Assembly (NCBI RefSeq): GCF_009827535.1
Contig: NZ_WTYN01000001.1
Span: 186,001-250,000 of the forward strand
From: Qipengyuania oceanensis
GTDB lineage: Bacteria > Pseudomonadota > Alphaproteobacteria > Sphingomonadales > Sphingomonadaceae
Direction of reading: 5' to 3'
Length of the DNA: 64,000 nt
This document shows, piece by piece, positions 27,565 through 36,876 of this stretch. The position numbers and the translations under genes are program-made. The first letter of the stretch is position 1, and each line of letters starts with the position of its first letter. Under the pieces are notes generated by a model. It did no database searches and had not been told where the DNA came from. It saw only the letters and a program-made list of their open reading frames with translations.

Positions 27565-29312
27565 CAGACCAGGGCTTTCGCTTCGTCGTCCATCGTGCCT
27601 TGCACCTGGTCGCCATAGAGCAGCATGTCGGTGTGCGCCGCGCCGCTCGGGATCATCGGGAAACAGTTGGCGTGCTTGGAAACCATGCAGTCGACGATCA
27701 CCGGACCGTCATGGTCGAGCATCGCCTGGATGCCTGCATCGAGGCCGGCCTCGTTCTCGATCCGGATGCCTTTCCAACCGTATGCCTCTGCCAGCCGGAC
27801 GAAGTCCGGAAGGCTGTCGGAATAGCTGTTCGAATAGCGGCTTTCGTAGGTCAGTTCCTGCCACTGGCGGACCATGCCCATGTATTCGTTGTTGAGAATG
27901 AAGATCTTGACCGGCAGGCGATACTGGCTGGCGGTGCCCAGTTCCTGGATGTTCATCTGGATGCTGGCTTCGCCCGCGATGTCGATCACCAGGCTGTCCG
28001 GATTGCCCAGTTGCGCGCCGATGGCGGCGGGCAGGCCGTAGCCCATCGTGCCGAGGCCGCCGCTGGTGAGCCACTTGTTCGGGCCGAAGAAACCGAAATA
28101 CTGCGCCGCCCACATCTGGTGCTGGCCGACCTCGGTGGTGATGATCGGGTCGCGGTCCTTCGTCAGCTCGAACAGGCGCTGGACGGCCTTTTGCGGCATG
28201 ATCATCTCGCGATCGTCGGGATAGGCGAGGCTTTCGCGTGCGCGCCAGCCGGCGATCCGCGCCTTCCATTCGCCGAGGTCGCGCGGCTTGCGATCTCCCC
28301 ACGCGCCGAGGATCTGCTCGAGCACCTGGCCGCAGTCGCCGACGATGCCGATGTCCACCGGCACGACCTTGTTGATCGATGCGCGGTCGATATCGATGTG
28401 GATCTTCTTGGAATTGGGCGCGAAGGCATCGAGCCTGCCGGTCACCCGGTCGTCGAAGCGCGCGCCCACGCACAGCATCACGTCGCAGCGGTTCATAGCC
28501 ATGTTCGCTTCGTAAGTGCCGTGCATTCCCAGCATGCCGAGCCAGTCGGGATGGTCGGCTGGAAAACAGCCGAGGCCCATCAGCGTGCTGGTCACCGGAG
28601 CACCGGTCAGGTCCTGGAGCTGGCGCAGCAATTCGCTGGCACGGGGGCCGGAATTTATTACGCCGCCGCCCGAGTAGATCACCGGTGCTTCGGCGTTTGC
28701 GAGCAGTTCGACCGCGTCGATGATCTCGTCGATGCTGCCGACGGTCTGCGGATTGTAGCGCGAGGAGGCGAGGGTGTCGTTCGACTGCTCGCTCCAGCTC
28801 GCTAGCGCGATCTGCACGTCCTTGGGAATGTCGACCACGACCGGGCCGGGGCGACCGGTGGTCGCGATGCGGAACGCCTCGTCGATGGTCCGGCGCAGGT
28901 CTTCCGGATCCTTCACGAGGTAATTGTGCTTGGTGCAGTGCCGGGTGATGCCGATCGTATCGGCTTCCTGGAAAGCGTCCGTTCCAATGAGCGCGGTCGG
29001 CACCTGGCCGGTGATGACCACCATCGGGATCGAATCCATGTACGCATCGGCGATCCCGGTGATCGCGTTGGTCGCACCCGGGCCGCTGGTGACGAGCACC
29101 ACGCCGGGCTTGCCGGTCGAGCGGGCATAGCCTTCCGCCGCATGGGCCGCACCCGCTTCGTGGCGGACGAGGATGTGACGCAGCCGCTCGTCGGAGAACA
29201 GTTCGTCGTAAATCGGCAGGACTGCGCCGCCGGGATAGCCGAAAACGAATTCGACGCCCTGCCGCACCAGGCATTCGACCAATATGTTCGCGCCGCTGCG
29301 TTCTTCGGACAC
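27564..29312 (-). CDS. ilvB: Acetolactate synthase large subunit IlvB/IlvI
   Basis: The catalytic, thiamine-diphosphate and FAD enzyme that joins pyruvate with pyruvate or 2-ketobutyrate. Visible: [15 protein letters not shown] with the catalytic Glu in [14 protein letters not shown], the ThDP region ending with [20 protein letters not shown] and [12 protein letters not shown]. The start chosen is the GTG at 29312 ([20 protein letters not shown]), which has AGAGG 7 nt upstream; another GTG 8 codons earlier is less well placed. It leads ilvB-ilvN-ilvC and has a 170-bp leader after miaA with a promoter and strong hairpin. Confidence 0.96.
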
Positions 29313-29379
29313 GGGTACACCTCTTTCCTGTTGCACGGTCTTCTAGCGGGGGGAGGTCCGCAAGCCGAGCCAGCATTTG

Positions 29380-29427
29380 CTATCGCCAGACAAAGATCGA
29401 CCCGATGCCGCGTGGGCACCGGGTCAT
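29380..29427 (-). promoter_or_regulatory. Leader hairpin and possible leader peptide before ilvB
   Basis: A near-perfect 11-bp stem, GACCCGGTGCC/GGCATCGGGTC with loop CACGC (29399-29425, one G-U pair), lies about 90 nt before the ilvB start and is followed by GATCTTTGTCT. A 15-codon frame, MTRCPRGIGSIFVWR, begins at the ATG at 29427 behind GGAGCTGGAGAGG and ends at 29380; it contains two Ile and one Val. Attenuation is possible but the Ile/Val codons are few and the hairpin lies inside the frame. Confidence 0.4.
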
Positions 29428-29452
29428 CCTCTCCAGCTCCATTCATCGCCGC

Positions 29453-29479
29453 ACTATAAGACACGAAATAGCGCGTCAA
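29453..29479 (-). promoter_or_regulatory. Probable ilvB promoter
   Basis: On the minus strand TTGACG (29479-29474) and TATAGT (29458-29453) are close to the sigma-70 consensus, though the 15-bp spacing is short. The pair lies immediately after the miaA stop, in the right place to start an ilvB transcript that includes the leader hairpin. Confidence 0.45.
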
Positions 29480-29482
29480 CCG

Positions 29483-30442
29483 CTAATTTTGTAATAATCG
29501 TGCAAACTGAGTCGTAATATCGATGTTTTCCGTCCCTGCGCGCGCCCAGTCCTGCGGCGGCTGGCGGCGGAACCAGGTGTATTGCCGCTTGGCGTAATTG
29601 CGGGTCGCCTGCTGCCCGGCCGTGATCATCGCCTCGCGGCTCGCGTCGCCGCGCAGCCAGCCGGCGATCTCGGGCACGCCGATCGCCCGCATCACGGGCA
29701 GGGCGGGGTCGAGTTCGCGCGCGAGCAATTCCTCGACTTCGGCGACCGCGCCAAGTTCCAGCATTTGGGCGAACCTGCGGTCGCACCGGTCGTAGAGCCA
29801 CTCGCGATCCGGCAGCAGGATCAGCGGATGGAGATCGATCGCCGCGCCGATGCCGCCGGTCTTGCTCTGCTGCCACTCGCCAAGCGGTTTGCCGGTAGAC
29901 AGGACGACTTCCAGTGCGCGGGTGATCCGCTGGTTGTCTGCCGGGGCGAGGGCCGCTGCGCGCACGGGGTCCTCGTTCAGGAGTCTGGCATAGGCGGTTT
30001 CGGTATCGAGGCCGCGAATCTCGCGCCGGATCTGCGGATCGATCGCCGGAATGTCCGCGATCCCGTCGAGCAGCGTGCGGATATAGAGGCCGGTCCCGCC
30101 GACCAAGATTGGCACCGCGCCGTCCCGGTGGAGCGCCTCGATCTCGCCTCTCGCGGCGCTCGCCCAATCCGCTGCCGAACACGCTTGCGCGCCGTCCCAT
30201 GTGCCGAACAGGCGATGCTCGATCCCGCCCGTCTCTTCGTCAGTCGGGCGGGCGCTCAGCACCTGCAAGTCGGCATAGACCTGCGCGCTGTCGGCGTTGA
30301 CGATGACCGCGCGCCTGCCTTTGTCCTCGATCGCCTGCGCCAGCCGCACGGCCAGATCGCTCTTGCCGCTCGCGGTCGGCCCTGCAATGAGCGCGACCGG
30401 CGGCAATCCGGTCGCATTTTCGGGAGACGGTAACGTGCTCAT
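29483..30442 (-). CDS. miaA: tRNA dimethylallyltransferase MiaA
   Basis: MiaA adds a dimethylallyl group to A37 of tRNAs that read codons starting with U. The 319-residue protein shows the P-loop ALIAGPTASGKSDLAV (residues about 15-30), the NADSAQVYADLQVLSARP region with the catalytic Asp, and ILVGGTGLYIRTLLDGIADI, with the C-terminal KRQYTWFRRQP. The start at the ATG at 30442 places the P-loop near residue 19 as expected. That start overlaps the divergent serB start by 8 bp. Confidence 0.93.
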   Translation of the reverse strand: MSTLPSPENATGLPPVALIAGPTASGKSDLAVRLAQAIEDKGRRAVIVNADSAQVYADLQVLSARPTDEETGGIEHRLFGTWDGAQACSAADWASAARGEIEALHRDGAVPILVGGTGLYIRTLLDGIADIPAIDPQIRREIRGLDTETAYARLLNEDPVRAAALAPADNQRITRALEVVLSTGKPLGEWQQSKTGGIGAAIDLHPLILLPDREWLYDRCDRRFAQMLELGAVAEVEELLARELDPALPVMRAIGVPEIAGWLRGDASREAMITAGQQATRNYAKRQYTWFRRQPPQDWARAGTENIDITTQFARLLQN

Positions 30443-31319
30443 CGCGCGGGTGATAGCAGACCCGGCCACTCTGGAAACTCGCCTCGACGCGGCATCTGCC
30501 GCGCTGGAGCAGGCTGACCTGCGCGTTGCGGCGGCGACCATGCTCGATTTCTGCGGCGACGTTCTCCAGATCATGCTGCCGGATGGCAGCCCGCAAGCGG
30601 TGGCCGCCATCCTTGCCGAACATTTCGATCCCAGCGACATCCTCGTCAGCGACCGCGAGATCGACGTGCCCCACCTCTTCGTGTCCGACATGGATTCGAC
30701 GATGATCGGGCAGGAATGCATCGACGAACTCGCCGATTATGCCGGGCTGAAGGAGCGGATCGCCGCGATCACAGAGCGCGCGATGCAGGGCGAGCTCGAT
30801 TTCGAGAGCGCGCTGCGCGAACGCGTCGGCCTGCTGGAAGGGCTGGGCGAGGATGCGATCGATGCGTGCCTTGCCGAGCGGATCCGGCCGATGGACGGTG
30901 CGCGCCGGCTTGTCGCGACACTGAAGGCGCGCGGTTGCCGCACGGTTCTCGTCACCGGCGGATTCCACCATTTTGCCGATCGGGTCGGCGAGGACCTGGG
31001 TTTCGAGCGCGTGGTCGGCAACCGCCTTGCCGTTGCCGAAGGGCAGCTGACGGGCGAACTGGTGGGCGCGATAACAGACAGTTCGACGAAACAGCGTGTC
31101 CTGCTGGAAGAGCTCGAGAAGCTGGGCGATGGCGCGGTGTCGCTGGCTACCGGCGACGGCGCAAACGACATCCCGATGATCGGGTCTGCGACATACGGGA
31201 TCGCCTACCACGCCAAGCCCAGGGCGGCGGCCGCGGCCAACGGGCGGATCGGCCGGGGCGATCTCACGTCGGTCCTGCGATTGCTAGGTATTCCGGAAAG
31301 CGACTGGCTGGCTGCCTGA
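30435..31319 (+). CDS. serB: Phosphoserine phosphatase SerB
   Basis: SerB hydrolyses phosphoserine to serine, the last step of serine synthesis. The 294-residue protein has an N-terminal ACT-like domain (about residues 1-75) and a HAD domain with the catalytic FVSDMDSTMIGQECIDELAD (DxD motif), the Thr motif VLVTGGFHHFADRV, and ATGDGANDIPMI. The start chosen is a GTG at 30435 (MLIARVIADPATLE), which suits the family; an in-frame ATG far upstream lies wholly inside miaA. Its 5' end overlaps that of divergent miaA. Confidence 0.93.
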   Translation: MLIARVIADPATLETRLDAASAALEQADLRVAAATMLDFCGDVLQIMLPDGSPQAVAAILAEHFDPSDILVSDREIDVPHLFVSDMDSTMIGQECIDELADYAGLKERIAAITERAMQGELDFESALRERVGLLEGLGEDAIDACLAERIRPMDGARRLVATLKARGCRTVLVTGGFHHFADRVGEDLGFERVVGNRLAVAEGQLTGELVGAITDSSTKQRVLLEELEKLGDGAVSLATGDGANDIPMIGSATYGIAYHAKPRAAAAANGRIGRGDLTSVLRLLGIPESDWLAA

Positions 31320-31339
31320 CCGGCATCGGACGCGGGCGA

Positions 31340-31383
31340 TTTACATATCGTTTCGAAACCTTATATTGACATTCGTGTCAGTA
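31340..31383 (+). promoter_or_regulatory. coq4 promoter with palindromic operator
   Basis: TTTACA (31340-31345) and TATATT (31362-31367) are 16 bp apart and lead into the palindrome TGACA-TTCG-TGTCA (31367-31380; with flanks TATTGACA/TGTCAGTA, 31364-31383). The operator would cover the -10 end and start point, a typical place for repressor binding. The half site TTGACA is of a kind used by TetR-family proteins; the regulator is unknown. Confidence 0.55.
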
Positions 31384-31396
31384 TGAGAGGCCCGTC

Positions 31397-32242
31397 ATGA
31401 CCGATGCCAGTGTGATTTCACGAGACGCCACGGGCGTCGAATGCGCCCCCGACGGTACGCCGCTGCGCGCGCCCGAGCGGCCCGAGCCGAAGTACGAGCC
31501 CCTCAAGGCGTGGCACCATTTCCGCGAGCTGCTGAAGGACAAGGAAGACACCGCCGAGGTCTTCAAGATCTTCGAAGCGCTGCCGCACAAGGATTTCATG
31601 CCGCGCGTGCGCAATCTCATGCTGAGCGAGCAGGGCGAGAAGCTGCGGGCAACCGAAGGCTACCTCCCGTCCATTCTCGACGATCACGATGCGCTCCGCC
31701 GGCTGCCGGCGGGTTCCGTCGCCCATGCCTATTGCGATTTTATGGAGCGCGAAGGGCTGTCGGCTGCCGGGCTGGTGGAAGAATCGGAGAAGTCGGGCCG
31801 CCCGACCTATGACGATCTCATCCAGTTCTACGGGTTTCGCCTGCGCGACACGCATGACCTGATGCACGTGCTGACGGGCTATGGCCGCGATGGTCTTGGC
31901 GAACAATGCGTGCTGCTGTTCACGCACGGCCAGAACCCCAGTCACGGCCACCTGCTGATCGGCTATGCCGGCGCGGTCCACATGAAGAAGACGGTCAAGA
32001 GCAAGGCCCCGGTCTTCAAGGCGGTTCGCCAGGCGCACCGGACGGGCGTCGCCTGCCCTTCGATCGTCGGGATGTCGATCCGCGAACTGCTGGCGATGGA
32101 CCTTGCCGAGGCGCGCAAGCAATTCAACATTCCGACGCCTAGCTGGTACCACGAATGCCATCGCATCTGGCGCAGCGAAGGGATCGATCCCTACGATTTG
32201 CTCGCGCCGCGCCGGGAATCGGAAGAGCTGGCCGCAGCCTGA
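31397..32242 (+). CDS. Coq4 family protein (ubiquinone biosynthesis)
   Basis: A 281-residue Coq4 homologue. Coq4 takes part in ubiquinone synthesis and has been linked to C1 decarboxylation/hydroxylation of the ring. The metal motif HDxxH-x11-E is intact: His153, Asp154, His157 and Glu169 in RDTHDLMHVLTGYGRDGLGE. Helical regions rich in His, such as SWYHECHRIW, follow. ATG at 31397. It is alone between serB and the convergent nitroreductase gene (3 bp apart), with a promoter bearing a palindromic operator. Confidence 0.9.
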   Translation: MTDASVISRDATGVECAPDGTPLRAPERPEPKYEPLKAWHHFRELLKDKEDTAEVFKIFEALPHKDFMPRVRNLMLSEQGEKLRATEGYLPSILDDHDALRRLPAGSVAHAYCDFMEREGLSAAGLVEESEKSGRPTYDDLIQFYGFRLRDTHDLMHVLTGYGRDGLGEQCVLLFTHGQNPSHGHLLIGYAGAVHMKKTVKSKAPVFKAVRQAHRTGVACPSIVGMSIRELLAMDLAEARKQFNIPTPSWYHECHRIWRSEGIDPYDLLAPRRESEELAAA

Positions 32243-32245
32243 CGG

Positions 32246-32932
32246 TCAAAGCCAGCTGGCGATCTGGTCCAGCGGCTTCTTCTTCAGAGCGTGTTCGGGG
32301 ACGGTGGCGTCGGCCGCCGGGTGCCCCACGACCACGATCATCAGCGGCTTTTCGCTCGCGGGTCGCTCGCAGATGTCGCGCAGGAAGCCCATCGATGAAG
32401 GGGTGTGCGTCAGCGTTGCGAGCCCGGCCTCGTGCAGCGTCGCAATCAGCATTCCGCAGGCGATTCCGACGCTTTCGGCGACATAGTAATTCTGCGTTTC
32501 GGCATCCTCGTCGATCCCGCCCTTGCGCTGGGCGAAGCAGACGATGAGCCAGGGAGCGGTCTCGAGGAACGGCTTGTCCGCATCGGTTCCGATCGGATCG
32601 AGTGCGCCCAGCCACTCGTCGCCGGCTTTCGGCGCATCGCCGTCGCTGCCGTAGAACCGCCGCTCTTCCGCCTCGGCCGCTTCGCGGATTGCGCGTTTCG
32701 TTTCCGCCGAGCCGATCGCGGCGAAATGCCATGGCTGGTGGTTGGCCCCGCTGGGTGCCGTCCCGGCAGCGCGGATCGCGAATTGGATAATCTCGCGCGG
32801 GACCGGGGTGTCGGCAAAGCCCCGGCAACTGCGCCGGGTCCGCAGCCGTTCGAATGCCGCTTCGGCGCGGGCGATGCGCTGCTCGTCGGTCAGCGCTGGA
32901 AGGAGCGGGTAGGGCCGGTGGCCCCCGCTCAC
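32246..32932 (-). CDS. Nitroreductase family protein, iodotyrosine deiodinase-like
   Basis: A 228-residue FMN enzyme of the nitroreductase fold. Its pattern, [41 protein letters not shown] and [20 protein letters not shown], is closest to the iodotyrosine deiodinase (IYD) branch as I know it. The three residues that clamp halotyrosine in IYD appear to be kept: Glu90 and Tyr94 (EERRFY) and Lys120 (ADKPFLE), though the loop between Tyr and Lys is about five residues longer. The start is a GTG at 32932 whose GTGA overlaps the purL stop by 4 bp. A plain nitroreductase remains possible. Confidence 0.75.
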   Translation of the reverse strand: MSGGHRPYPLLPALTDEQRIARAEAAFERLRTRRSCRGFADTPVPREIIQFAIRAAGTAPSGANHQPWHFAAIGSAETKRAIREAAEAEERRFYGSDGDAPKAGDEWLGALDPIGTDADKPFLETAPWLIVCFAQRKGGIDEDAETQNYYVAESVGIACGMLIATLHEAGLATLTHTPSSMGFLRDICERPASEKPLMIVVVGHPAADATVPEHALKKKPLDQIASWL

Positions 32933-35181
32933 ATGCCCATCCACTCGCGGAAAAAGCTCTCGTGGGCTTCGCGCATGCTCGCCAAGGAAGTGCCGAGCAG
33001 GGAATCGCCGCCGACCGTACCGATCCGGTGGAAACCGACGAGCGCCGCCTCGTCGTTCTCCGGACCTTCGGCGAGGATCGCGTTGAACGCTTCGATCTTG
33101 TCCGCGCTGACCGTCATCACGTAGCGCGCCTGGTCTTCGCCGAACCACCATTGAGCTGCGGTGTAGTTAGGGCTGCCTTCCACTTGCGCACCGATGCCGC
33201 CCGCGAGCGCCATTTCGGCGAGGGCGACGGCAAGGCCACCGTCCGACACGTCGTGCACGGCGTTGACGAGGCCCTCGCCGATCAGCCGCCGCACGATCTC
33301 GCCTGCGCCGCGCTCGGCAGCAAGGTCGACCGGCGGCGCGCGCCCGTCGTCATTGCCGTGGACGATGCTCATCCACAGCGACTTTCCGAGATGCGAACGG
33401 GTCGTGTCGGGCCGCGCCCAGAATTCGGGCGCAAGCAGGTAGATCGCGTCGCCGTCGTTTTTGAAACCCGTCGTCATCATGGTCGCGTAGTCGTCGATGA
33501 TGCCGACCCCGCCGATCGCGGGGGTGGGGAGAATGGCCGAACCGCCGCCGGTCGCCTTGCTCTCGTTATAGAGGCTGACGTTGCCGCTCACGATCGGGAA
33601 GTCGAGCGCGCGGCAGGCATCGCCCATGCCTTCCAGGGCGTGGACGAACTGGCTCATGATCTCGGGCCGCTGCGGATTGGCGAAGTTGAGGCAATTGGTC
33701 ACCGCAAGCGGGCGCGCGCCGACTGCGCACAGGTTCCGGTATGCCTCGGCAATCGCCTGCTTCCCGCCCTCGTAGGGGTCGGCGTAGACATAGCGCGGCG
33801 TGCAATCGGTGCTGATCGCCAGCGCCTTCCTGGTACCATGCACGCGCACGACACCCGCATCGCCGCCGGTCTGTAGCGTGTCCGCACCGACCTGGCTGTC
33901 GTACTGCTCGGAGATCCAGCGGCGTGATGCGAGTGCGGGGCTCCCCATGAGCGTGACGAGGTCGGCGCCCGGATCGCTGCATTCGGGAATATCGGTTAGC
34001 GGCTTCACGCCCGCCCAGGCCTTGTATTCGTCCATCGGCAGATAGGGGCGGTCGTATTCGGGCGCGTCGGCGGCGAGGGGGCCGAGCGGGATGTCGCACA
34101 CGACCTCGCCATCGAATTCGAGCTCCATGTGCCGTGTATCGGTGACTTCGCCGATCACCGCGAAGTCGAGCTCCCACTTCCTGAAGATCGCTTCCGCCAT
34201 GGCTTCCTTGCCGGGCTTCAGAACCATGAGCATCCGCTCCTGGCTCTCGCTCAGCATCATCTCGTAGGGCGTCATGCCCTCCTCGCGGCACGGCACCTTG
34301 TTCATGTCGAGCCGGATCCCCGCCTTGCCGTTGGTCGCCATTTCGACCGACGAGGAAGTCAGGCCCGCCGCGCCCATGTCCTGGATCGCGACGATGGCAT
34401 CGGTCGCCATCAGCTCGAGGCAGGCCTCGATCAGCAGCTTCTCGGTGAAGGGATCGCCGACCTGCACGGTCGGGCGCTTGGCTTCGGCATCTTCCTCGAA
34501 ATCCGCGCTGGCCATGGTCGCGCCGTGAATACCGTCGCGGCCGGTCTTGGAACCGACGTAGACGATCGGATTGCCGACGCCGGTCGCGGCCGAATAGAAG
34601 ATCTTGTCGGCATCGGCGACGCCCACCGTCATCGCGTTGACCAGGATGTTGCCGTCGTAGGCCGGGTGGAAGTTCGTCTCGCCGCACACCGTCGGCACGC
34701 CCACACAATTGCCGTAGCCGCCGATCCCCGCGACCACGCCTTGCACCAGGTGCTTCATCTTCGGATGGTCGGGACGCCCGAAGCGCAGGGCGTTGGCGTT
34801 TGCTACCGGACGCGCGCCCATGGTGAACACATCGCGCAGGATGCCGCCCACGCCAGTCGCCGCACCCTGGTAGGGCTCGATGTAGCTGGGGTGGTTATGC
34901 GACTCCATCTTGAAGATCGCCGCCTGCCCGTCACCGATATCGATCACCCCTGCGTTCTCGCCCGGGCCGCAGATCACCCACGGTGCCTCGGTCGGCAGCT
35001 TCTTGAGGTGCAGACGGCTCGATTTGTAGGAGCAATGCTCGCTCCACATCACCGAGAAAATGCCGAGCTCGACCAGGTTTGGCTCGCGCCCTAGGGCATT
35101 GAGGACGCGCTCGTATTCCTCGGGGCTGAGCCCGTGCTGTTCGACGATCTCCGGGGTGATTTCGGACGTGTGCGTAGCCAT
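32929..35181 (-). CDS. purL: Phosphoribosylformylglycinamidine synthase subunit PurL
   Basis: PurL is the large catalytic subunit that makes FGAM from FGAR, glutamine and ATP in purine synthesis; with this 750-residue small type, PurQ and PurS are separate subunits. Evidence: [20 protein letters not shown], the ATP-site loops [20 protein letters not shown], and [17 protein letters not shown], repeated in the second half by [20 protein letters not shown] at 35181. Neither purQ nor purS is in this window. The nitroreductase gene is translationally coupled behind it. Confidence 0.97.
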   Translation of the reverse strand: MATHTSEITPEIVEQHGLSPEEYERVLNALGREPNLVELGIFSVMWSEHCSYKSSRLHLKKLPTEAPWVICGPGENAGVIDIGDGQAAIFKMESHNHPSYIEPYQGAATGVGGILRDVFTMGARPVANANALRFGRPDHPKMKHLVQGVVAGIGGYGNCVGVPTVCGETNFHPAYDGNILVNAMTVGVADADKIFYSAATGVGNPIVYVGSKTGRDGIHGATMASADFEEDAEAKRPTVQVGDPFTEKLLIEACLELMATDAIVAIQDMGAAGLTSSSVEMATNGKAGIRLDMNKVPCREEGMTPYEMMLSESQERMLMVLKPGKEAMAEAIFRKWELDFAVIGEVTDTRHMELEFDGEVVCDIPLGPLAADAPEYDRPYLPMDEYKAWAGVKPLTDIPECSDPGADLVTLMGSPALASRRWISEQYDSQVGADTLQTGGDAGVVRVHGTRKALAISTDCTPRYVYADPYEGGKQAIAEAYRNLCAVGARPLAVTNCLNFANPQRPEIMSQFVHALEGMGDACRALDFPIVSGNVSLYNESKATGGGSAILPTPAIGGVGIIDDYATMMTTGFKNDGDAIYLLAPEFWARPDTTRSHLGKSLWMSIVHGNDDGRAPPVDLAAERGAGEIVRRLIGEGLVNAVHDVSDGGLAVALAEMALAGGIGAQVEGSPNYTAAQWWFGEDQARYVMTVSADKIEAFNAILAEGPENDEAALVGFHRIGTVGGDSLLGTSLASMREAHESFFREWMGM

Positions 35182-35252
35182 GCCCGCGCACTTAGCCGCG
35201 AGGGGCCGGATGCGCTAGGCCGTGGACACCTGCCGAGGCGAAATTTCCCCGC

Positions 35253-35651
35253 CTAGCCGAACTTGAGTGCGGCCCATGTTCCGACGCCCGCGGCAATCGC
35301 CGTCGCGAAAGCGCCCCAGGCGATGTCGGCAAGGCTGATATGCGTGGCCCAGACCTTCATGATCGCCTGGCTCGTGAGGTCGAAGGTGGCATAGCACAGC
35401 GCGCCCAGCAGCGCGCCGTTCAGCATCGCGGTGCCGACATTGCCGGCAGCCAGACCCGGCTTCACTGCGAACCACATCATGCCGAGCAGGTAGAGCAGGT
35501 AGAACGCGATCGCCGCGCCCTTGCGGAAGTCCTCCGCCATGATCGGACCGATCACCGGCCGGTAGAGATTGGGGCCCGCCCAACGCAGCCACATGGCATC
35601 GAGCAACCCGAAAGCCACGGCGGCAGCGACGTAGGCGATAATCCACTTCAT
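35253..35651 (-). CDS. DUF2177 family membrane protein
   Basis: A 132-residue inner-membrane protein with four predicted helices (about residues 3-22, 45-64, 77-98 and 106-130). The opening MKWIIAYVAAAVAFGLLDAM and YATFDLTSQAIMKVW match the DUF2177 family, whose function is unknown. ATG at 35651. It lies 71 bp upstream of purL in the same direction and diverges from xseB by 63 bp. Confidence 0.85.
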   Translation of the reverse strand: MKWIIAYVAAAVAFGLLDAMWLRWAGPNLYRPVIGPIMAEDFRKGAAIAFYLLYLLGMMWFAVKPGLAAGNVGTAMLNGALLGALCYATFDLTSQAIMKVWATHISLADIAWGAFATAIAAGVGTWAALKFG

Positions 35652-35714
35652 TGCTCTGTCCCCTGTTTTCCTACAGCTTGACCCCGCGCGCCGTGGCGGT
35701 CAATGCTTCGCGCC

Positions 35715-35966
35715 ATGAGTGAGGCCCCCGGACAGATTTCCGAGATGAGTTTCGAGGACGCGCTGCGCGCTCTCGAAGATGTCGTTCGCAAGCTTGAAGG
35801 TGGCGAAGTGCCGCTCGACCAGTCGATCGAACTTTACGAACGGGGCGAGAAGCTGCGCGCCCATTGCCAGGCACGGCTCGACGCCGCGCAGGCCCGGATC
35901 GAGAAGATCGTCGCGGGCAGCGATGGCAGAGCGACAGGCACCGTCCCCTTCGACGCGGGCAGCTGA
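35715..35966 (+). CDS. xseB: Exodeoxyribonuclease VII small subunit XseB
   Basis: XseB is the small subunit of exonuclease VII, which cuts single-stranded DNA to oligonucleotides. The 83-residue protein has the family helices MSFEDALRALEDVVRKLEGG and PLDQSIELYERGEKLRAHCQ. The ATG at 35715 is preferred to one four codons earlier. As in many bacteria it sits directly upstream of ispA, whose GTG starts 2 bp after its stop. xseA is not in the window. Confidence 0.93.
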   Translation: MSEAPGQISEMSFEDALRALEDVVRKLEGGEVPLDQSIELYERGEKLRAHCQARLDAAQARIEKIVAGSDGRATGTVPFDAGS

Positions 35967-35967
35967 C

Positions 35968-36876
35968 GTGGAACTGGCCGAGGCCAACCGGGCGCTATTG
36001 CCGGACGCGCTCAGCCGCATTCAGGCTGAGGTCGATGCCTGCTTCGACGGCCTCCTGCCGGTCCCCGACGATACCCGCGCCCCGCTGTTCGAAGCGATGC
36101 GCTACGCCGCGATCGGCGGCGGCAAGCGGGTGCGCCCGTTGCTGCTGGTCTCGACCGCCGAACTGCACGGGGTCGATCGCGAAATCGCGGTGCGGGTCGG
36201 CTGCGCGGTCGAATCGATCCACGTCTACTCGCTGATCCACGATGACCTTCCCTGCATGGACGACGACGAGTTGCGCCATGGCAAGCCGACCGTGCACCGC
36301 GCCTATGACGAGGCGATCGCCGTGCTTGCCGGAGATTCGCTCCATGCGCTGGCTTTCGAGATACTGTCCGACGCAGCAGAACTGCCCGACCCGTTCGTGC
36401 GCGCCGAGCTGGTATCCGCGCTGGCGACCGCGTCGGGGATGAACGGAATGGCGGGTGGGCAGGTCATGGATATGGCGTCCGAGCATTCGGAATACGACCT
36501 CCATTCGATCACCCGGCTGCAGCAGTTGAAAACCGGTGCGCTGCTCAGCGCGAGCGTGGAGATGGGGGCCATCCTCGGCCACGTTCCGCCGGAGGGCCGT
36601 ACGCACCTGCGGGGCTACGCCCGCGACATCGGGCTCGCATTCCAGATCGTCGACGACCTGCTCGACGAGGAAGGCGACGAGGAACTGGCCGGCAAGGCGC
36701 TTCGCAAGGATGGCGAACAGGGCAAGCAGACCTTCGTTTCGCTGATGGGCAGCGACAAGGCCCGCGCCCAGGCACGCATGCTGGTCGACCAGGCGATCGG
36801 GCACTTGTCCGCCTATGGCGAGGAAGCCGACCTCTTGCGCGAACTGGCGCGTTTCATCGTGGAGAGAGACAGGTGA
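35968..36876 (+). CDS. ispA: Polyprenyl (farnesyl) diphosphate synthase IspA
   Basis: IspA builds farnesyl diphosphate from isopentenyl and dimethylallyl diphosphates, feeding ubiquinone, undecaprenyl and carotenoid synthesis. The 302-residue protein shows both Asp-rich motifs, HDDLPCMDDDELRHGKPT and FQIVDDLLDEEGD, plus GGKRVRP for diphosphate binding. The start is the GTG at 35968, just after the xseB stop; the frame extends upstream through xseB but that part is not family sequence. The stop overlaps coaD (GTGA). The exact chain length is inferred from the operon with xseB. Confidence 0.94.
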   Translation: MELAEANRALLPDALSRIQAEVDACFDGLLPVPDDTRAPLFEAMRYAAIGGGKRVRPLLLVSTAELHGVDREIAVRVGCAVESIHVYSLIHDDLPCMDDDELRHGKPTVHRAYDEAIAVLAGDSLHALAFEILSDAAELPDPFVRAELVSALATASGMNGMAGGQVMDMASEHSEYDLHSITRLQQLKTGALLSASVEMGAILGHVPPEGRTHLRGYARDIGLAFQIVDDLLDEEGDEELAGKALRKDGEQGKQTFVSLMGSDKARAQARMLVDQAIGHLSAYGEEADLLRELARFIVERDR

